Positions 1 through 10,168 of a stretch of 64,000 nucleotides of DNA are shown here, one piece after another. Made by a program: the position numbers and the translations under genes. Source of the DNA: Pelagibius sp040217155 (GTDB lineage Bacteria; Pseudomonadota; Alphaproteobacteria; Kiloniellales; Kiloniellaceae); assembly GCA_040217155.1 (NCBI GenBank), contig JAVJNS010000036.1, positions 62,001-126,000 of the forward strand, read 5' to 3'. The notes beneath the pieces were generated by a model that searched no databases, was not told where the DNA came from, and saw only the letters and a program-made list of their open reading frames with translations. Numbering within the stretch: the first letter of the stretch is position 1; each line of letters opens with the position of its first letter.

Positions 1-379
1 TGGCCCGATCCGGGCGGCCTCTATCAGACGGTCCGAGCCTACCGACCGAGCCGCGACGGTCAAGATAAACCGGTGAAATTCCGGCGGAATCAACCGCAAA
101 GCGCGCTGTCACCGCCTGGCTGGTCTGCGGTTCCGACCGGGGCGCCCGATTCTGCCCGCCTTCCGGTCTGAGCACCGGACCTCAGGCACGGCGCGGCGGC
201 GTCCGGCAGGCACGACGGGACAATCGATTCGCCGGCGGTTGCGCTCTGCCGCAGACCTTGGCCGCTGCACACTCTGGCCGCCGCAGACCTTGCGTGCGGC
301 GGTTCTATGAGTCATCGCTGGACGCGCAACGCGGCAGCGCAGACCCGCCCCGCCGACCGAACACAGCAGGATCAGCGCC
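1..379. other. Window edge, no supported gene
   Basis: No gene here can be supported with confidence. One plus-strand frame is open from base 1 to a TGA at 169-171 and could be the 3' tail of a gene that starts before the window, but its Pro/Arg-rich translation matches nothing I recognise. The rest is leader for the nucleoside hydrolase that starts at 380; a weak AGGA lies about 10 bases before that start. Confidence 0.35.
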
Positions 380-1321
380 ATGGCCGCTAGAGCGATCATC
401 ATCGACACCGATCCCGGGCAGGACGACGCCATCGCCATTCTGCTCGCCCTGGCCTCGGAAGAATTCGATGTGCTCGGGCTCAGCGTGGTGGCGGGCAATG
501 TGCCGCTCGACCTGACCGAGCGCAACGCGCGCCGGGTCTGCGAGCTGGCCGGACGGCCTGACGTGAAGGTCTTCGCCGGCTGCGCCCGCCCGTTGGTGCG
601 CCCCCAGGTGACGGCGGAGGAGGTGCACGGCAAGACCGGACTCGACGGGCCCGACCTGCCGGAGCCGACCATGCCCCTGCAGCCGCAGCACGCCGTCGAC
701 TGGATCGTCGATACCCTGCGCGCCGCCCCGGCCGGCAGCATCACGCTCTGCACCCTGGGGCCGCTCACCAACATCGCCGCGGCGCTGATCAAGGCCCCTG
801 ACGTCGCGCCGCGGATCGCCGAGATCGTGCTGATGGGCGGCGGTTTCTTCGAAGGCGGCAACGTCACGCCGGCGGCCGAGTTCAACATCTACGTCGATCC
901 CCATGCCGCCCATGTTGTCTTCACTTCGGGTGTTAAGTTGACCATGCATCCGCTTGATGTGACGCACAAAGCCTTGATGACGCGCGCCTGGATTGAGTCC
1001 CTGCGCGGGCTCGGCACCAAGACCGGCGCCGCCGCCGCGGCCATGCTGGATTTCTACGAGCGCTTCGACCGGGAGAAATACGGCGGCCAGGGCGGTCCGC
1101 TGCACGACCCCTGCGTTGTGGCCTACCTGCTGCAGCCCGGCCTCTTCGGCGGCAAGGACTGCAACGTGCGGATCGAGACCGGCTCGGAGCTGACCATGGG
1201 CATGACCGTGGTCGACTGGTGGGACGTGACCCCGGCGCCGGCCAACTGTCGCGTCATCAACCGGATCGATGCGGCCGGCTTCTACGAGCTGATCCGCGGC
1301 CGCCTGGCGCGGCTTCCATAG
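380..1321 (+). CDS. Nucleoside hydrolase (IunH family)
   Basis: This 313-residue protein belongs to the inosine/uridine-preferring nucleoside hydrolase family, which cleaves the N-glycosidic bond of ribonucleosides to release base and ribose in salvage pathways. The N-terminal calcium-binding signature DTDPGQDD is at residues 9-16, and the second metal/catalytic pair His242-Asp243 lies in LHDPCVV. The GPLTNIAAAL segment and the length (about 310) are typical. The exact nucleoside cannot be read from sequence. A histone-deacetylase-like gene follows 14 bases downstream on the same strand, so the two are probably co-transcribed. Confidence 0.93.
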   Translation: MAARAIIIDTDPGQDDAIAILLALASEEFDVLGLSVVAGNVPLDLTERNARRVCELAGRPDVKVFAGCARPLVRPQVTAEEVHGKTGLDGPDLPEPTMPLQPQHAVDWIVDTLRAAPAGSITLCTLGPLTNIAAALIKAPDVAPRIAEIVLMGGGFFEGGNVTPAAEFNIYVDPHAAHVVFTSGVKLTMHPLDVTHKALMTRAWIESLRGLGTKTGAAAAAMLDFYERFDREKYGGQGGPLHDPCVVAYLLQPGLFGGKDCNVRIETGSELTMGMTVVDWWDVTPAPANCRVINRIDAAGFYELIRGRLARLP

Positions 1322-1335
1322 CCGGCAGGGCACCA

Positions 1336-2451
1336 ATGGCCCCGCGCTTCATCGGCAGCGACATCTATCGCCGGTCGACCTACGGCAGCCGCCATCCCCT
1401 GGCGATCCCGCGGGTCTCCACCTGCATCGACCTGTGCCGGGCCTTGGGCTGGCTGCCGGACTCGGCCTACATTGACTCGCCCATGGCGACGCCGGAGCAG
1501 TTGTCCCGCTTCCACGCGCCCGACTACATCGACGCGGTGCAGCGCGCCGAAGCGGCCCAGGCGCTGGCGCCGCAAGAACAGAACCGCTTCAATCTGGGGC
1601 GCAACGGCAATCCGATCTACGGCGAAGTGTTCCGCCGCCCGGCCACGGCCTGCGGCGCCTCCATCCTGGCCGGCAGGATGCTGGCCGAAGCACCCGGCAT
1701 CATCCACAGCCCCGCCGGCGGCACCCACCACGGCCGCCCGGATCAGGCCAGCGGGTTCTGCTATTTCAACGATCCGGCACTCGGCATCCTGGCGATGCTC
1801 GACGGCGGCCTCACGCGCGTCTTCTATCTCGACGTCGACGCCCACCATGGCGACGGCGTGCAGGCCGCCTTCCACGACGACCCGCGGGTCTTCACCCTGT
1901 CGATCCACGAGGACCGGCGTTGGCCCATGGACGGCGGCCGAATCGGCAGCGTCGGCGACCGGGCCGGCGGCGCGGCGCGTAATCTGCCGGTGCCCGAGGG
2001 CTTCAACGACACCGAACTCGACTTCCTGATGACAGCGGCGGTGCTGCCGCTGATCGAGGGCTTCGCGCCGCAGGCGCTGGTCTTGCAGTGCGGCGTCGAC
2101 GGCCTGGCGGAGGACCCCTTGAGCAAATTGGTGCTGTCCAACGGCGCCCTCTGGCGGGTCGTGGCGCGGGTCAGGGACCTCGCGCCGCGCCTGCTGGTGC
2201 TGGGCGGCGGCGGCTACAATCCGTGGTCGGTGGGCCGCGCCTGGGCCGGGGTCTGGGCGACCCTGAACGGCTTCGACATTCCGGCACGCCTGCCAGGCGC
2301 GGCGGAAGCGGTGCTGCGGACGCTGGAGTGGCGCCACAGCCGGGGGCGCAATCCGCCGGAGGCCTGGTTCACCACCCTGGCCGATGCGCCGCGCGGCGGT
2401 CCACTGCGCCCGGAGGTGCGGGCGCTGGCCCGGCAGGTGCTCGCCGCCTGA
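1336..2451 (+). CDS. Histone deacetylase family amidohydrolase (AcuC/AphA-like)
   Basis: This 371-residue protein is a class II-like member of the arginase/deacetylase superfamily. In bacteria these zinc enzymes deacylate polyamines, acetoin-pathway proteins or other amides; the substrate here is unknown. The active-site His pair H131-H132 is in GGTHHGRPDQASGFCYFND, and the zinc ligands are D168 and H170 (DVDAHHGDG) and D255 (CGVDGLAEDPL). A glycine-rich LVLGGGGYNPW loop carries the usual catalytic-Tyr region. The start at 1336 was chosen over an in-frame upstream start at 1219, which would overlap the nucleoside hydrolase by 103 bases. It is the second gene of a likely two-gene operon. Confidence 0.9.
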   Translation: MAPRFIGSDIYRRSTYGSRHPLAIPRVSTCIDLCRALGWLPDSAYIDSPMATPEQLSRFHAPDYIDAVQRAEAAQALAPQEQNRFNLGRNGNPIYGEVFRRPATACGASILAGRMLAEAPGIIHSPAGGTHHGRPDQASGFCYFNDPALGILAMLDGGLTRVFYLDVDAHHGDGVQAAFHDDPRVFTLSIHEDRRWPMDGGRIGSVGDRAGGAARNLPVPEGFNDTELDFLMTAAVLPLIEGFAPQALVLQCGVDGLAEDPLSKLVLSNGALWRVVARVRDLAPRLLVLGGGGYNPWSVGRAWAGVWATLNGFDIPARLPGAAEAVLRTLEWRHSRGRNPPEAWFTTLADAPRGGPLRPEVRALARQVLAA

Positions 2452-2506
2452 CGAATTGTTCCTCTACGCCTTGTCTCGACTATCCGGCCCGGCTACATGT
2501 AACGCC

Positions 2507-2986
2507 ATGAAACGGCTTCTGACTTCCTTCGTCCTAGTGGTCACGCTTTTGGCGGCGCCGGGCGCCGGCATGGCCAAAGACCAGCCTAGCGGGCAATTGA
2601 CGAGTTTCGCGACCGACGCGCTCAGCATCGAGACCGCGGCCGGCACGGCGCTTGAGTTCACCGTGGAGATCGCCGAATCGCCCGAGCAGAGGGCCCAGGG
2701 CCTGATGTTCCGCCGCCAGATGGCAGCGGACGCCGGCATGTTGTTTCTTTTCGGCGGCAGCCGGGAACGGGCGATGTGGATGAAGAACACCTTCATTCCG
2801 CTGGACATGCTGTTCATCGACGAGAGGGGGAAGATCGTGCGTATCGAGCAACGCACCGTGCCGCAATCCCTGCGGACCATCGTGTCGGGAGGGCCCGCTT
2901 TCGCGGTGCTGGAATTGAACGCCGGGACGGCGTCGCGCCTGGGCATCAAACCCGGCGACCGGGTGATCTATCCCGCGTTCAACTGA
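2507..2986 (+). CDS. Secreted DUF192 family protein
   Basis: This 159-residue protein has an N-terminal signal peptide (hydrophobic LLTSFVLVVTLLAAPG, cleavage expected near GMA-KD) followed by a DUF192 domain. Family hallmarks are EQRAQGLMFRR, a Met-rich MLFLF stretch, MWMKNTFIPLDMLFID and the C-terminal GIKPGDRVIY. DUF192 proteins are small exported beta-barrel-like proteins of unknown biochemical role, often near cold-shock or chaperone genes. The ATG at 2507 is preferred over upstream in-frame codons because it directly precedes the signal peptide. It has its own 55-base leader after the deacetylase gene. Confidence 0.88.
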   Translation: MKRLLTSFVLVVTLLAAPGAGMAKDQPSGQLTSFATDALSIETAAGTALEFTVEIAESPEQRAQGLMFRRQMAADAGMLFLFGGSRERAMWMKNTFIPLDMLFIDERGKIVRIEQRTVPQSLRTIVSGGPAFAVLELNAGTASRLGIKPGDRVIYPAFN

Positions 2987-3121
2987 AACAGGTTCCCGGG
3001 AACTCTCTTAAGATAACCGTCTTGCCGAGACTTCTCAGTCTCGAGGATCTTGAGTGCATCGACCTCACTAAAGAGTCCTCAACCGCCAGCCCTTGCCGGC
3101 GTCGTCACGGAAGCTGTTTTT

Positions 3122-3418
3122 TCAGGCTTCCGGGTCCAGAGCGATCTGCTCCATCGCGCGCCAGCCTTCGCCGGCCGCCACCAGGCAGGACATCCCCTGC
3201 GGGGTGGTCACGATGATCGACCAGGTGGTGCCGTTGCCGGTGCTGAGCACTTCGACAAGGCCACCGTTGTGGGTCACACCGAGAGCGACAGGGGCTTCTT
3301 TGTACTTCTGCTGCAGAACCTGCAGAACCGAGTCTCGCTGATCACACTGAGGCTGCGCCGTCGCTGTGCTGGTGCTGGCGATGGCAAGTCCAGCGCTGAG
3401 GGCTAAAATCTTCCACAT
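3122..3418 (-). CDS. Small periplasmic protein, unknown function
   Basis: This 98-residue protein has a clear signal peptide (LALSAGLAIASTSTATA, cleavage before QPQ) and a mature region of about 75 residues with two cysteines (QPQCDQRD and GMSCLVA), which could form one disulfide. The segment around GTTWSIIVTTPQGMSC is conserved-looking in alphaproteobacterial exported proteins of this size, but I do not know a function. A GAGG Shine-Dalgarno lies about 6 bases before the ATG. It stands alone, convergent with the DUF192 gene. Confidence 0.75.
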   Translation of the reverse strand: MWKILALSAGLAIASTSTATAQPQCDQRDSVLQVLQQKYKEAPVALGVTHNGGLVEVLSTGNGTTWSIIVTTPQGMSCLVAAGEGWRAMEQIALDPEA

Positions 3419-3555
3419 GATAAGCCTCGTCCTTCGTTGTCCGGTCAGCGAAACTTTTCCGCCGATGAGATAAGCTTTTCATGCGCGGGTGAAGATGCTG
3501 TTAACGCGTGCTTAAGCATCGGTTAACGGCATCCATAAAGTTCTGACTAGGCAAT

Positions 3556-4224
3556 CTACCCAGCCTGTTTACGAACCAGCGTGAGGCCATCGCCCAGGGC
3601 CAGCATGGAACAGCTAACGCGCTGGTCGGACACGATTTTAGCGTTGAGGGCGCGGATCGCCAGGGTGTCCGCGTCGGTGCTGGCGGAATCTATTACCGAG
3701 CCATGCCACAATACGTTATCGACGAGGATCAGTCCGCCCGGGCGCAGCAGCGTCAGCGCCCGTTCGTAGTAGGCGTCGTAGCCGATCTTGTCGGCGTCGA
3801 TGAAAATGAAATCGTAAGTTCCGCCCGCACCTTCCGCGATCAAAGCATCGAGTGTCTCAACCGCGGGCGCCAGGCGCAGGTCGATCCGCTCGGCCAGTCC
3901 GGCTTCCTGCCAGAAGCGCCGGGCAATGGACGTGGTCTCTTCATTGATGTCGCAGGCGATGAGTTTGCCGTCTTGCGGCAGGGCGCGGGCGACGCAGAGC
4001 GCGGAGTAGCCGGTGAAAGTGCCGATCTCGATGCAGCGCCGGGCGCCGATCAGCTCCACCAGCAGCGTCATGAACTGCCCCTGGTCCGGCGAGATCTGCA
4101 TGCCGGTGGAACCCTTCCAGGGCGATTCCTCGCGCAGGCGGCGCAGGATCTCCGGCTCGCGCAGCGAATGCCGCAGGAGATAGTCGTAGAGCGCGTCGGT
4201 CAGTTGGATACTACTTTTGGACAA
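3556..4224 (-). CDS. Class I SAM-dependent O-methyltransferase
   Basis: This 222-residue protein has the caffeoyl-CoA O-methyltransferase-like (Methyltransf_3) fold. SAM-binding motif I is IEIGTFTGYSALCVARAL, the acidic motif is IACDIN, and FIDADKIGYDAYYE with DNVLWHG supplies the metal-binding Asp/Asn residues of this family. The small-molecule acceptor is unknown. I chose a TTG start at 4224 because AAGGAG sits 6 bases upstream; an in-frame ATG at 4257 has no Shine-Dalgarno. It is the last gene of a minus-strand run prfC, DUF1491, methyltransferase, separated from DUF1491 by about 50 bases. Confidence 0.88.
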   Translation of the reverse strand: MSKSSIQLTDALYDYLLRHSLREPEILRRLREESPWKGSTGMQISPDQGQFMTLLVELIGARRCIEIGTFTGYSALCVARALPQDGKLIACDINEETTSIARRFWQEAGLAERIDLRLAPAVETLDALIAEGAGGTYDFIFIDADKIGYDAYYERALTLLRPGGLILVDNVLWHGSVIDSASTDADTLAIRALNAKIVSDQRVSCSMLALGDGLTLVRKQAG

Positions 4225-4275
4225 GGGGAGCTCCTTTATCTCCTGGCACCGTCCCATTTACTTGCACGGAACGCC

Positions 4276-4623
4276 TTACAGCACTTTGCCCTCGAAGGGG
4301 TGGTGGCCGTCGCGGTCTTCGATCTCCACCACCCAGACGTCGGGATCACGCCGCACCGCCCGTTCGATGTAGGCGTCGGCCTCGGCCTCGGCCACCAGCG
4401 CGCCGCCGAGCGCCGGGATCCAGGCGATGTCGCCGTCCATGTCGCGGGTCTGGTTCAGCACCCGCACCCCGGCGTCGAGCTGGTTGAGCTTGAGGATCAG
4501 GGTGCCGCTGTTCTTTTCGCCGCGATGGACGACGGTCGCGAACTTGCCCTCGCTGATGCAGCGCCGGATGTGCGCCTTGATCCAGAGTTCGGCGGGCAGG
4601 CGCCCATCGGGCTGCAGGTCCAT
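4276..4623 (-). CDS. DUF1491 family protein
   Basis: This 115-residue protein matches the DUF1491 pattern: an N-terminal RLPAELWIKAHIRRC segment, the central HRGEKNSGTLILKLNQL strand-turn-strand, a DRDMDGD-like acidic loop (TRDMDGDIAWI) and a C-terminal segment ending in EIEDRDGHHPFEGKVL. The family is small, cytosolic, almost confined to alphaproteobacteria and of unknown function. It starts 13 bases after the prfC stop and is probably translated from the same message. Confidence 0.85.
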   Translation of the reverse strand: MDLQPDGRLPAELWIKAHIRRCISEGKFATVVHRGEKNSGTLILKLNQLDAGVRVLNQTRDMDGDIAWIPALGGALVAEAEADAYIERAVRRDPDVWVVEIEDRDGHHPFEGKVL

Positions 4624-4636
4624 CAGGCGCGCCCCA

Positions 4637-6220
<1,584 letters not shown>

Positions 6221-6223
<3 letters not shown>

Positions 6224-6360
6224 GTACTCGGATCTGAGGGCCTTAAGTTCCCGGAAAATGGGGCTTCTCAGGCGAATCTACAAGCTGTCGTGGGATCATC
6301 GCCTCCGCCGGCGGGGTTCCGGGCGTGGCTTATAGCTTGTCGTGGCGGCGATGTCGATGG
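6221..6360. repeat. prfC leader, copy A of a diverged duplication
   Basis: From the prfC start codon outward, CATGTACTCGGATC and a CCCGGAAAATGGGG block, then a GGCTTATAG and GATGTCGATGG block, recur in the same order and orientation at 7662-7770. The first 43 positions match at roughly 36. This copy is joined to prfC. The further 300 bases to 6660 hold no gene I can support; short open frames there lack start signals and any recognisable protein. Confidence 0.7.
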
Positions 6361-6660
6361 ATTGGCATCTGGTCGGCGCGCCGTCATTCTCAGGGCCGGG
6401 AGTTCCTCTGGTGGCCACTACTGCTCGGGCACCGTCGCGGCGGCCGTTCTTCTGTGGGTCGCCCGACCGCTGGTCTCTGCCTCTTGGAGGCTATCGCCAG
6501 AAGGAAACGGATACTGATCTTAAATCCAGCACGTGTCTCTCCTGTCGCTATTGAAATCTGTCACAGTAGCGTCTCTACCAACTTCAAGCCCGGCCAGCCA
6601 GGCTAGCAAACTCTGCCTTCTGAGCCGCGGCCGGGTGATGCAGGCTTGGCGGCGTTTGAC

Positions 6661-7392
6661 TCAGGTCGATGGAGCCAAGACACGTCCTCGCCGTTTAGTT
6701 CTCCAAGTTTTCCAGAAGGCAACGGCCTGGAGACCTGCAACCAGCGTGACCAGTACGGCGAACGGCATCTGAAGCCAATTGGGGTCCGGCGTCTGTCTAT
6801 GGAAATCCTGAAAGTGCAGATAGAGAAAATAGGCTGTATGGACGACAATCAGTGCCCAGAACACGTAAGCGCTCTGTTGCAGGAACTTCCAGACGGCGCC
6901 TCCAAGCAGATTCTGGCTTCGGTCATTCGAGGATGAAGCGAGGACAATGCCGTACAGGAGTGCCGCTATTCCCACAATGTTGGCTAGTCCAAAGCCGTGC
7001 TGAAGCATCACGTATTGGTCGAGAAGTGGGTGAAACTCATACCCGAATAGGCGGGCCAATTCCCACTGGACCCATCCGTCAAGGATAATCAGTGTGTGAA
7101 TGACCGCGAGTAGGGTGCCCCAGACGCCTAGCTCCCGTCTCCAGGGCAGCCACCGCCGTGCCGAAGACCAGAGGCGCGCCGCGGGGCCTGCTGCCATGGC
7201 CAGCGATAACATCACGAGGCTCATGTCACCTACTGCCCTGTTCCAGCGGTGCATAGGGGACCACTCAACTCGAGACTCGGCGAATGCCAACACACCGGCG
7301 ATCGCCAAGATTACGACCCAGACATTACGCGCCTTCCACCCGACGGTGGCTGCGGAACTGATATGCCTCCCAAGCTTTTTCACTCCACGCAT
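6661..7392 (-). CDS. Ferric-reductase-like transmembrane protein
   Basis: This 243-residue integral membrane protein has about six hydrophobic segments and the layout of the ferric reductase-like transmembrane domain (YedZ/MsrQ-type cytochrome b fold). Candidate haem ligands are in WSPMHRW (helix 2 region), LLAVIHTLIIL, MLQHGFGL and LIVVHTAYFLYLHF. It lacks flavin and NAD domains, so it would be a haem-only membrane subunit passing electrons to a partner. No MsrP-like partner is adjacent. Codon usage looks less GC-biased than in neighbouring genes, and it lies between the two copies of a duplicated leader, so it may be an insertion. Confidence 0.75.
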   Translation of the reverse strand: MRGVKKLGRHISSAATVGWKARNVWVVILAIAGVLAFAESRVEWSPMHRWNRAVGDMSLVMLSLAMAAGPAARLWSSARRWLPWRRELGVWGTLLAVIHTLIILDGWVQWELARLFGYEFHPLLDQYVMLQHGFGLANIVGIAALLYGIVLASSSNDRSQNLLGGAVWKFLQQSAYVFWALIVVHTAYFLYLHFQDFHRQTPDPNWLQMPFAVLVTLVAGLQAVAFWKTWRTKRRGRVLAPST

Positions 7393-7845
7393 TCGAAAAG
7401 TTTCCCATTGGTAGTGATAGTTTCGCTAAGGCGATTTGCAGACGTGTTCGCTGCAAGCCGCGTCACTCGGCGCTGGCGGCAGAAATGAGCAATTGGTGAG
7501 GGTCGCCGCTGGTGGCAAGAACCAGATGCCCGCCGGCTCGGGCCGCTGTTCAACCAGAGCCTTCTTCCTGCTGTTCCGGTAAGGGCCGTGTCCGGCCGCT
7601 TTGACGGCTGAATCGTAGCAGGTGCTTGAATCAACCGGAAGTCGGGACGGTGTAGGACTGGCATGTACTCGGATCCAACGGCCTGAAGTCCCCGGAAAAT
7701 GGGGATCTTGTCGTGTGCTTGCAAGCGGTTCGGGCGCTTATAGAGAAAGCTGGGGGCCTTGTCGATGGGCCTGGCCGGCGGTTGCCGGGCCCGCAGCTTG
7801 GTGACACTGTGGCGCGAAAGCCAAGCAATTCGAGGATCGCCGGTT
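7393..7845. other. Intergenic stretch containing duplicated leader
   Basis: No gene is supported. A minus-strand open frame at 7380-7880 has a Ser/Arg/Pro-rich translation resembling nothing and overlaps the leader repeat, so I reject it. The right third of the stretch is copy B of the prfC-leader repeat (7662-7770), which now serves as upstream region for the HTH gene at 7846. Confidence 0.5.
7662..7770. repeat. prfC leader, copy B of a diverged duplication
   Basis: This copy carries the same ordered blocks as copy A at 6221-6360: CATGTACTCGGATC, CCCGGAAAATGGGG, a CTTATAG block and a GTCGATGG block. The leading CAT corresponds to the complemented prfC start codon although no prfC follows here. 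It is shorter than copy A because of an internal deletion of about 30 bases. Confidence 0.7.
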
Positions 7846-8130
7846 GTGCTGACCATCGAGCTGGACAGTGAGCGCGTCACCCGGGCCCAGAGCGGTTACC
7901 TGAGCGAGGCGGCCCGCCTGATGGCCCACATGGAGGTGGCCGACGCGGTGGCCGAGGCCCTCAACAGCTATGACGGCAGCCTGCGCGACCTGCAGAAGGC
8001 CAGCGGCCTCGACCCGGCCTTCGTCTCCAAGCTGGCCAGCGGCAAGGTCAACAAGCAGGGCGCCACGGTGGCCTCGCTGGCGCAGATCGCCCTGGTCATG
8101 GACAAGACCCTCAAGATCACCATCGAATAG
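7846..8130 (+). CDS. Small HTH (XRE-like) DNA-binding protein
   Basis: This protein of about 94 residues has a helix-turn-helix resembling Cro/C1: LRDLQKASGLDPAFVSKLASGKVNKQGATVASLAQIALVMD fits helix 2 (LQKASG), helix 3 (PAFVSKLASG) and the closing helix. The N-terminal half (SEAARLMAHMEVADAVAEALN) is helical. I chose the GTG at 7846, preceded by GAGGA about 9 bases upstream; an upstream ATG at 7759 would add residues encoded by the duplicated leader and has no ribosome site. Target DNA is unknown. A small membrane protein follows. Confidence 0.65.
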   Translation: MLTIELDSERVTRAQSGYLSEAARLMAHMEVADAVAEALNSYDGSLRDLQKASGLDPAFVSKLASGKVNKQGATVASLAQIALVMDKTLKITIE

Positions 8131-8188
8131 GACGCCGCCCTTGGACCGTGCGGTGGTCATCCCCTAGCTCGGCTTCTTCGCCGATCTC

Positions 8189-8434
8189 ATGCTGGCGGTG
8201 GCGGCTCTCTATGTCACCGGCCAGACGCTGCGCGGCTGGCGTCTGGAAGCTCAGGCGGAAGCCATGGTGGGGGACAGCGAACAAAACAGACAGATAAAGA
8301 ACGAGAAGATCGCCGACGCCAAGACCTTCTATGCCATGGCCAGCCTGACCAAAGTCTGGGTGCTGCTGCTCATCTTCCTCGGCACGCTGATCAATGTGGG
8401 GCTCGGCATCGCTCAGGGTCCCTGGACCGGCTGA
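8189..8434 (+). CDS. Small membrane protein, unknown
   Basis: This 81-residue open frame follows an in-frame stop at 8165. It encodes a weakly hydrophobic N-terminus, a charged middle (DSEQNRQIKNEKIADAKTF) and a convincing transmembrane helix near the C-terminus (VWVLLLIFLGTLINVGLGIA). The ribosome-binding site is weak. I do not recognise a family. It lies 58 bases after the HTH gene and may be co-transcribed with it. Confidence 0.45.
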   Translation: MLAVAALYVTGQTLRGWRLEAQAEAMVGDSEQNRQIKNEKIADAKTFYAMASLTKVWVLLLIFLGTLINVGLGIAQGPWTG

Positions 8435-8695
8435 GGCTCCAGCCCCTGATCGCTCGACGCCATCGTCCGGAAGAAATAATCCCGTGCCGGCATGAATGCA
8501 TCGCAGGCATCATTACACCCAGAGTAGTGACGCTTAATGTTCATCTAATAGCGCGTGAATTTCCTGTATGGGCCGGTCATTGGCGCGTTAATTATTCGTA
8601 AACCTTATAACTCATAAGAATCCGGTGTCTTCTATTTGGCGCCAACTGGCTTTTTTGTTTTCTCGGGGCGCCGGGAGGGGCGAACCTTGGGGACT
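8435..8695. other. AT-rich intergenic region
   Basis: This 261-base stretch is clearly richer in A/T than its surroundings (for example the stretch 8585-8640) and contains no supported gene. It most likely carries the promoter of the cadherin-like protein gene at 8696. I see no confident sigma-70 or operator motif. Confidence 0.5.
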
Positions 8696-10132
8696 ATGAC
8701 AGAGTCGCAGGAACCAGCGCCTCACGCTGGGGGGTCGGTTCCGGAGGAGGTTCCGGCCTCGCCGCTGTCGGCTGCGCCCGCGGTCGTCGGTCCCGCGCCC
8801 GAGTCGACAGTGCTTCTTCAACAGCTGGCGCTGCTTTCCCAGGGCCTCGCCGAGCGCCACGCGTTCCTGAATACACCACCGCTTGAACGGCTGCAGCTTG
8901 GCCAAGGCGATGCCGGCCTCATGGCCTGGGCCATCATGGCGAGCCGCCATCCGGAGCCGGAGACCCGATTGCTTCTGGCTGCCTGGCTGCGTGACGGGGA
9001 GGCGGGGGAACCGAAAGTCGCCGGCGGTCCCGACGCTCCGTCGTCTTCGGTCACCTTCGATGCGCTTGTGGAAGAGTGGACTTCGGCTCTGGCGCAGATG
9101 GCCCGCTCGGGCAGTCTTGAGCAGCGGCTCACAGATGCTCTGGCGATGGAGGGCGAGGCGACACCGGCGCCGTTGAGCGGCGGCGTGTCGGACTGGATCG
9201 AGCTTGCGGCGGTTCTCCACCCTCTGGATGCCTCCGTGCCGGTGAGCGGAGTCCTCGTGCCGGCACCGGGCACGCCGCACGGATCCGATGACGCCAGCGC
9301 CGTCGACTTCGGTCGCCCTTTTGGCGTGGACCTGGCGCGCGACGATATCTACGACAGGCTGCCGGCATCGATAGAGGCTGGCTTCGACGTCGACGAGGAC
9401 GGCTTCTCCTATGCCGACGATGCCTTCCGCGCCACCGCGCAGCCGGGCTATGCGGATGGCGCCTACATCGGTGCCGGCGGATTCAGCGGCGGCGGACTGC
9501 GGGTCGTCCTTGGCGGCATCGACGACGTCGATATCCTCGGTATGTCCGGCGGCTGGCAGTATCAGCTCGACCTGACCGAGGCGAGCGAGGTCGAGGTCAC
9601 CTTTCGTTACCAGCTGACCCATGCCGGCCCGCACGAGAACGACGAGTATGCGGAGGTCCTGTTCAGCTTCGACGGCACGCTCTACGGCAGCGGCGCCAAC
9701 GACTACATCGCCCGCATCACCGGTGACGGCAATGCCGGTCCGGACCTGACCACCGGGTGGCAGAGCTTCACTGTCGATCTCGGCCTGCAGACGGCAGGGA
9801 CATACAGCGTCGTCATCGGTGGCTACAGCAACAAGAAGACCTTCAACGACGAGTGGACCGAGGTGCTGGTCGACGAGGTGGACATCACCGTCGGAGGATC
9901 GCTGGTGGTGGCCGCCGTCGAGGGGGTGCTGGCCAACGACGTGGCGCGGAACGGGCTCGAACTGAGCGCCCTGCTCGACAGCGGGCCCGCCAACGGCAGC
10001 CTGAGCCTCGCTTCGGATGGCAGCTTCAGCTACACCCCGAATGTCGGATTTTCCGGCACCGATTCCTTCACCTACCGTGTCACCGACGGCCTGTTCTTCG
10101 ACAGCGCGACGGTCCAGCTCGAGGTGGTGTGA
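8696..10132 (+). CDS. Protein with C-terminal cadherin-like (VCBS/Big) repeat
   Basis: This protein of about 478 residues has a helical N-terminal third (residues about 35-170), a central beta-rich region with GWQYQLDLTEASEVEVTFRYQL and VLVDEVDITVGG that looks like a carbohydrate-binding jelly roll, and a single C-terminal tandem-type repeat starting GVLANDVARNGLELSALL and ending FTYRVTDGLFFDSATVQL. Such repeats normally occur in long arrays in giant type-I-secreted adhesins. Here there is one copy, no N-terminal signal peptide and no RTX nonapeptides. The ATG at 8696 is preferred to an in-frame TTG at 8636. It could be a stand-alone surface protein or the remnant of a larger adhesin. Confidence 0.7.
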   Translation: MTESQEPAPHAGGSVPEEVPASPLSAAPAVVGPAPESTVLLQQLALLSQGLAERHAFLNTPPLERLQLGQGDAGLMAWAIMASRHPEPETRLLLAAWLRDGEAGEPKVAGGPDAPSSSVTFDALVEEWTSALAQMARSGSLEQRLTDALAMEGEATPAPLSGGVSDWIELAAVLHPLDASVPVSGVLVPAPGTPHGSDDASAVDFGRPFGVDLARDDIYDRLPASIEAGFDVDEDGFSYADDAFRATAQPGYADGAYIGAGGFSGGGLRVVLGGIDDVDILGMSGGWQYQLDLTEASEVEVTFRYQLTHAGPHENDEYAEVLFSFDGTLYGSGANDYIARITGDGNAGPDLTTGWQSFTVDLGLQTAGTYSVVIGGYSNKKTFNDEWTEVLVDEVDITVGGSLVVAAVEGVLANDVARNGLELSALLDSGPANGSLSLASDGSFSYTPNVGFSGTDSFTYRVTDGLFFDSATVQLEVV

Positions 10133-10168
10133 TCCCAGCGTTCCCGGCAGGAGAGCGGCCGCCCCGTT

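Noticed and set aside
7380..7880. Minus-strand frame of 166 codons
   Set aside because: It overlaps the duplicated leader and the ferric-reductase gene start, has no ribosome site and gives an unrecognisable Arg/Ser/Pro-rich product.
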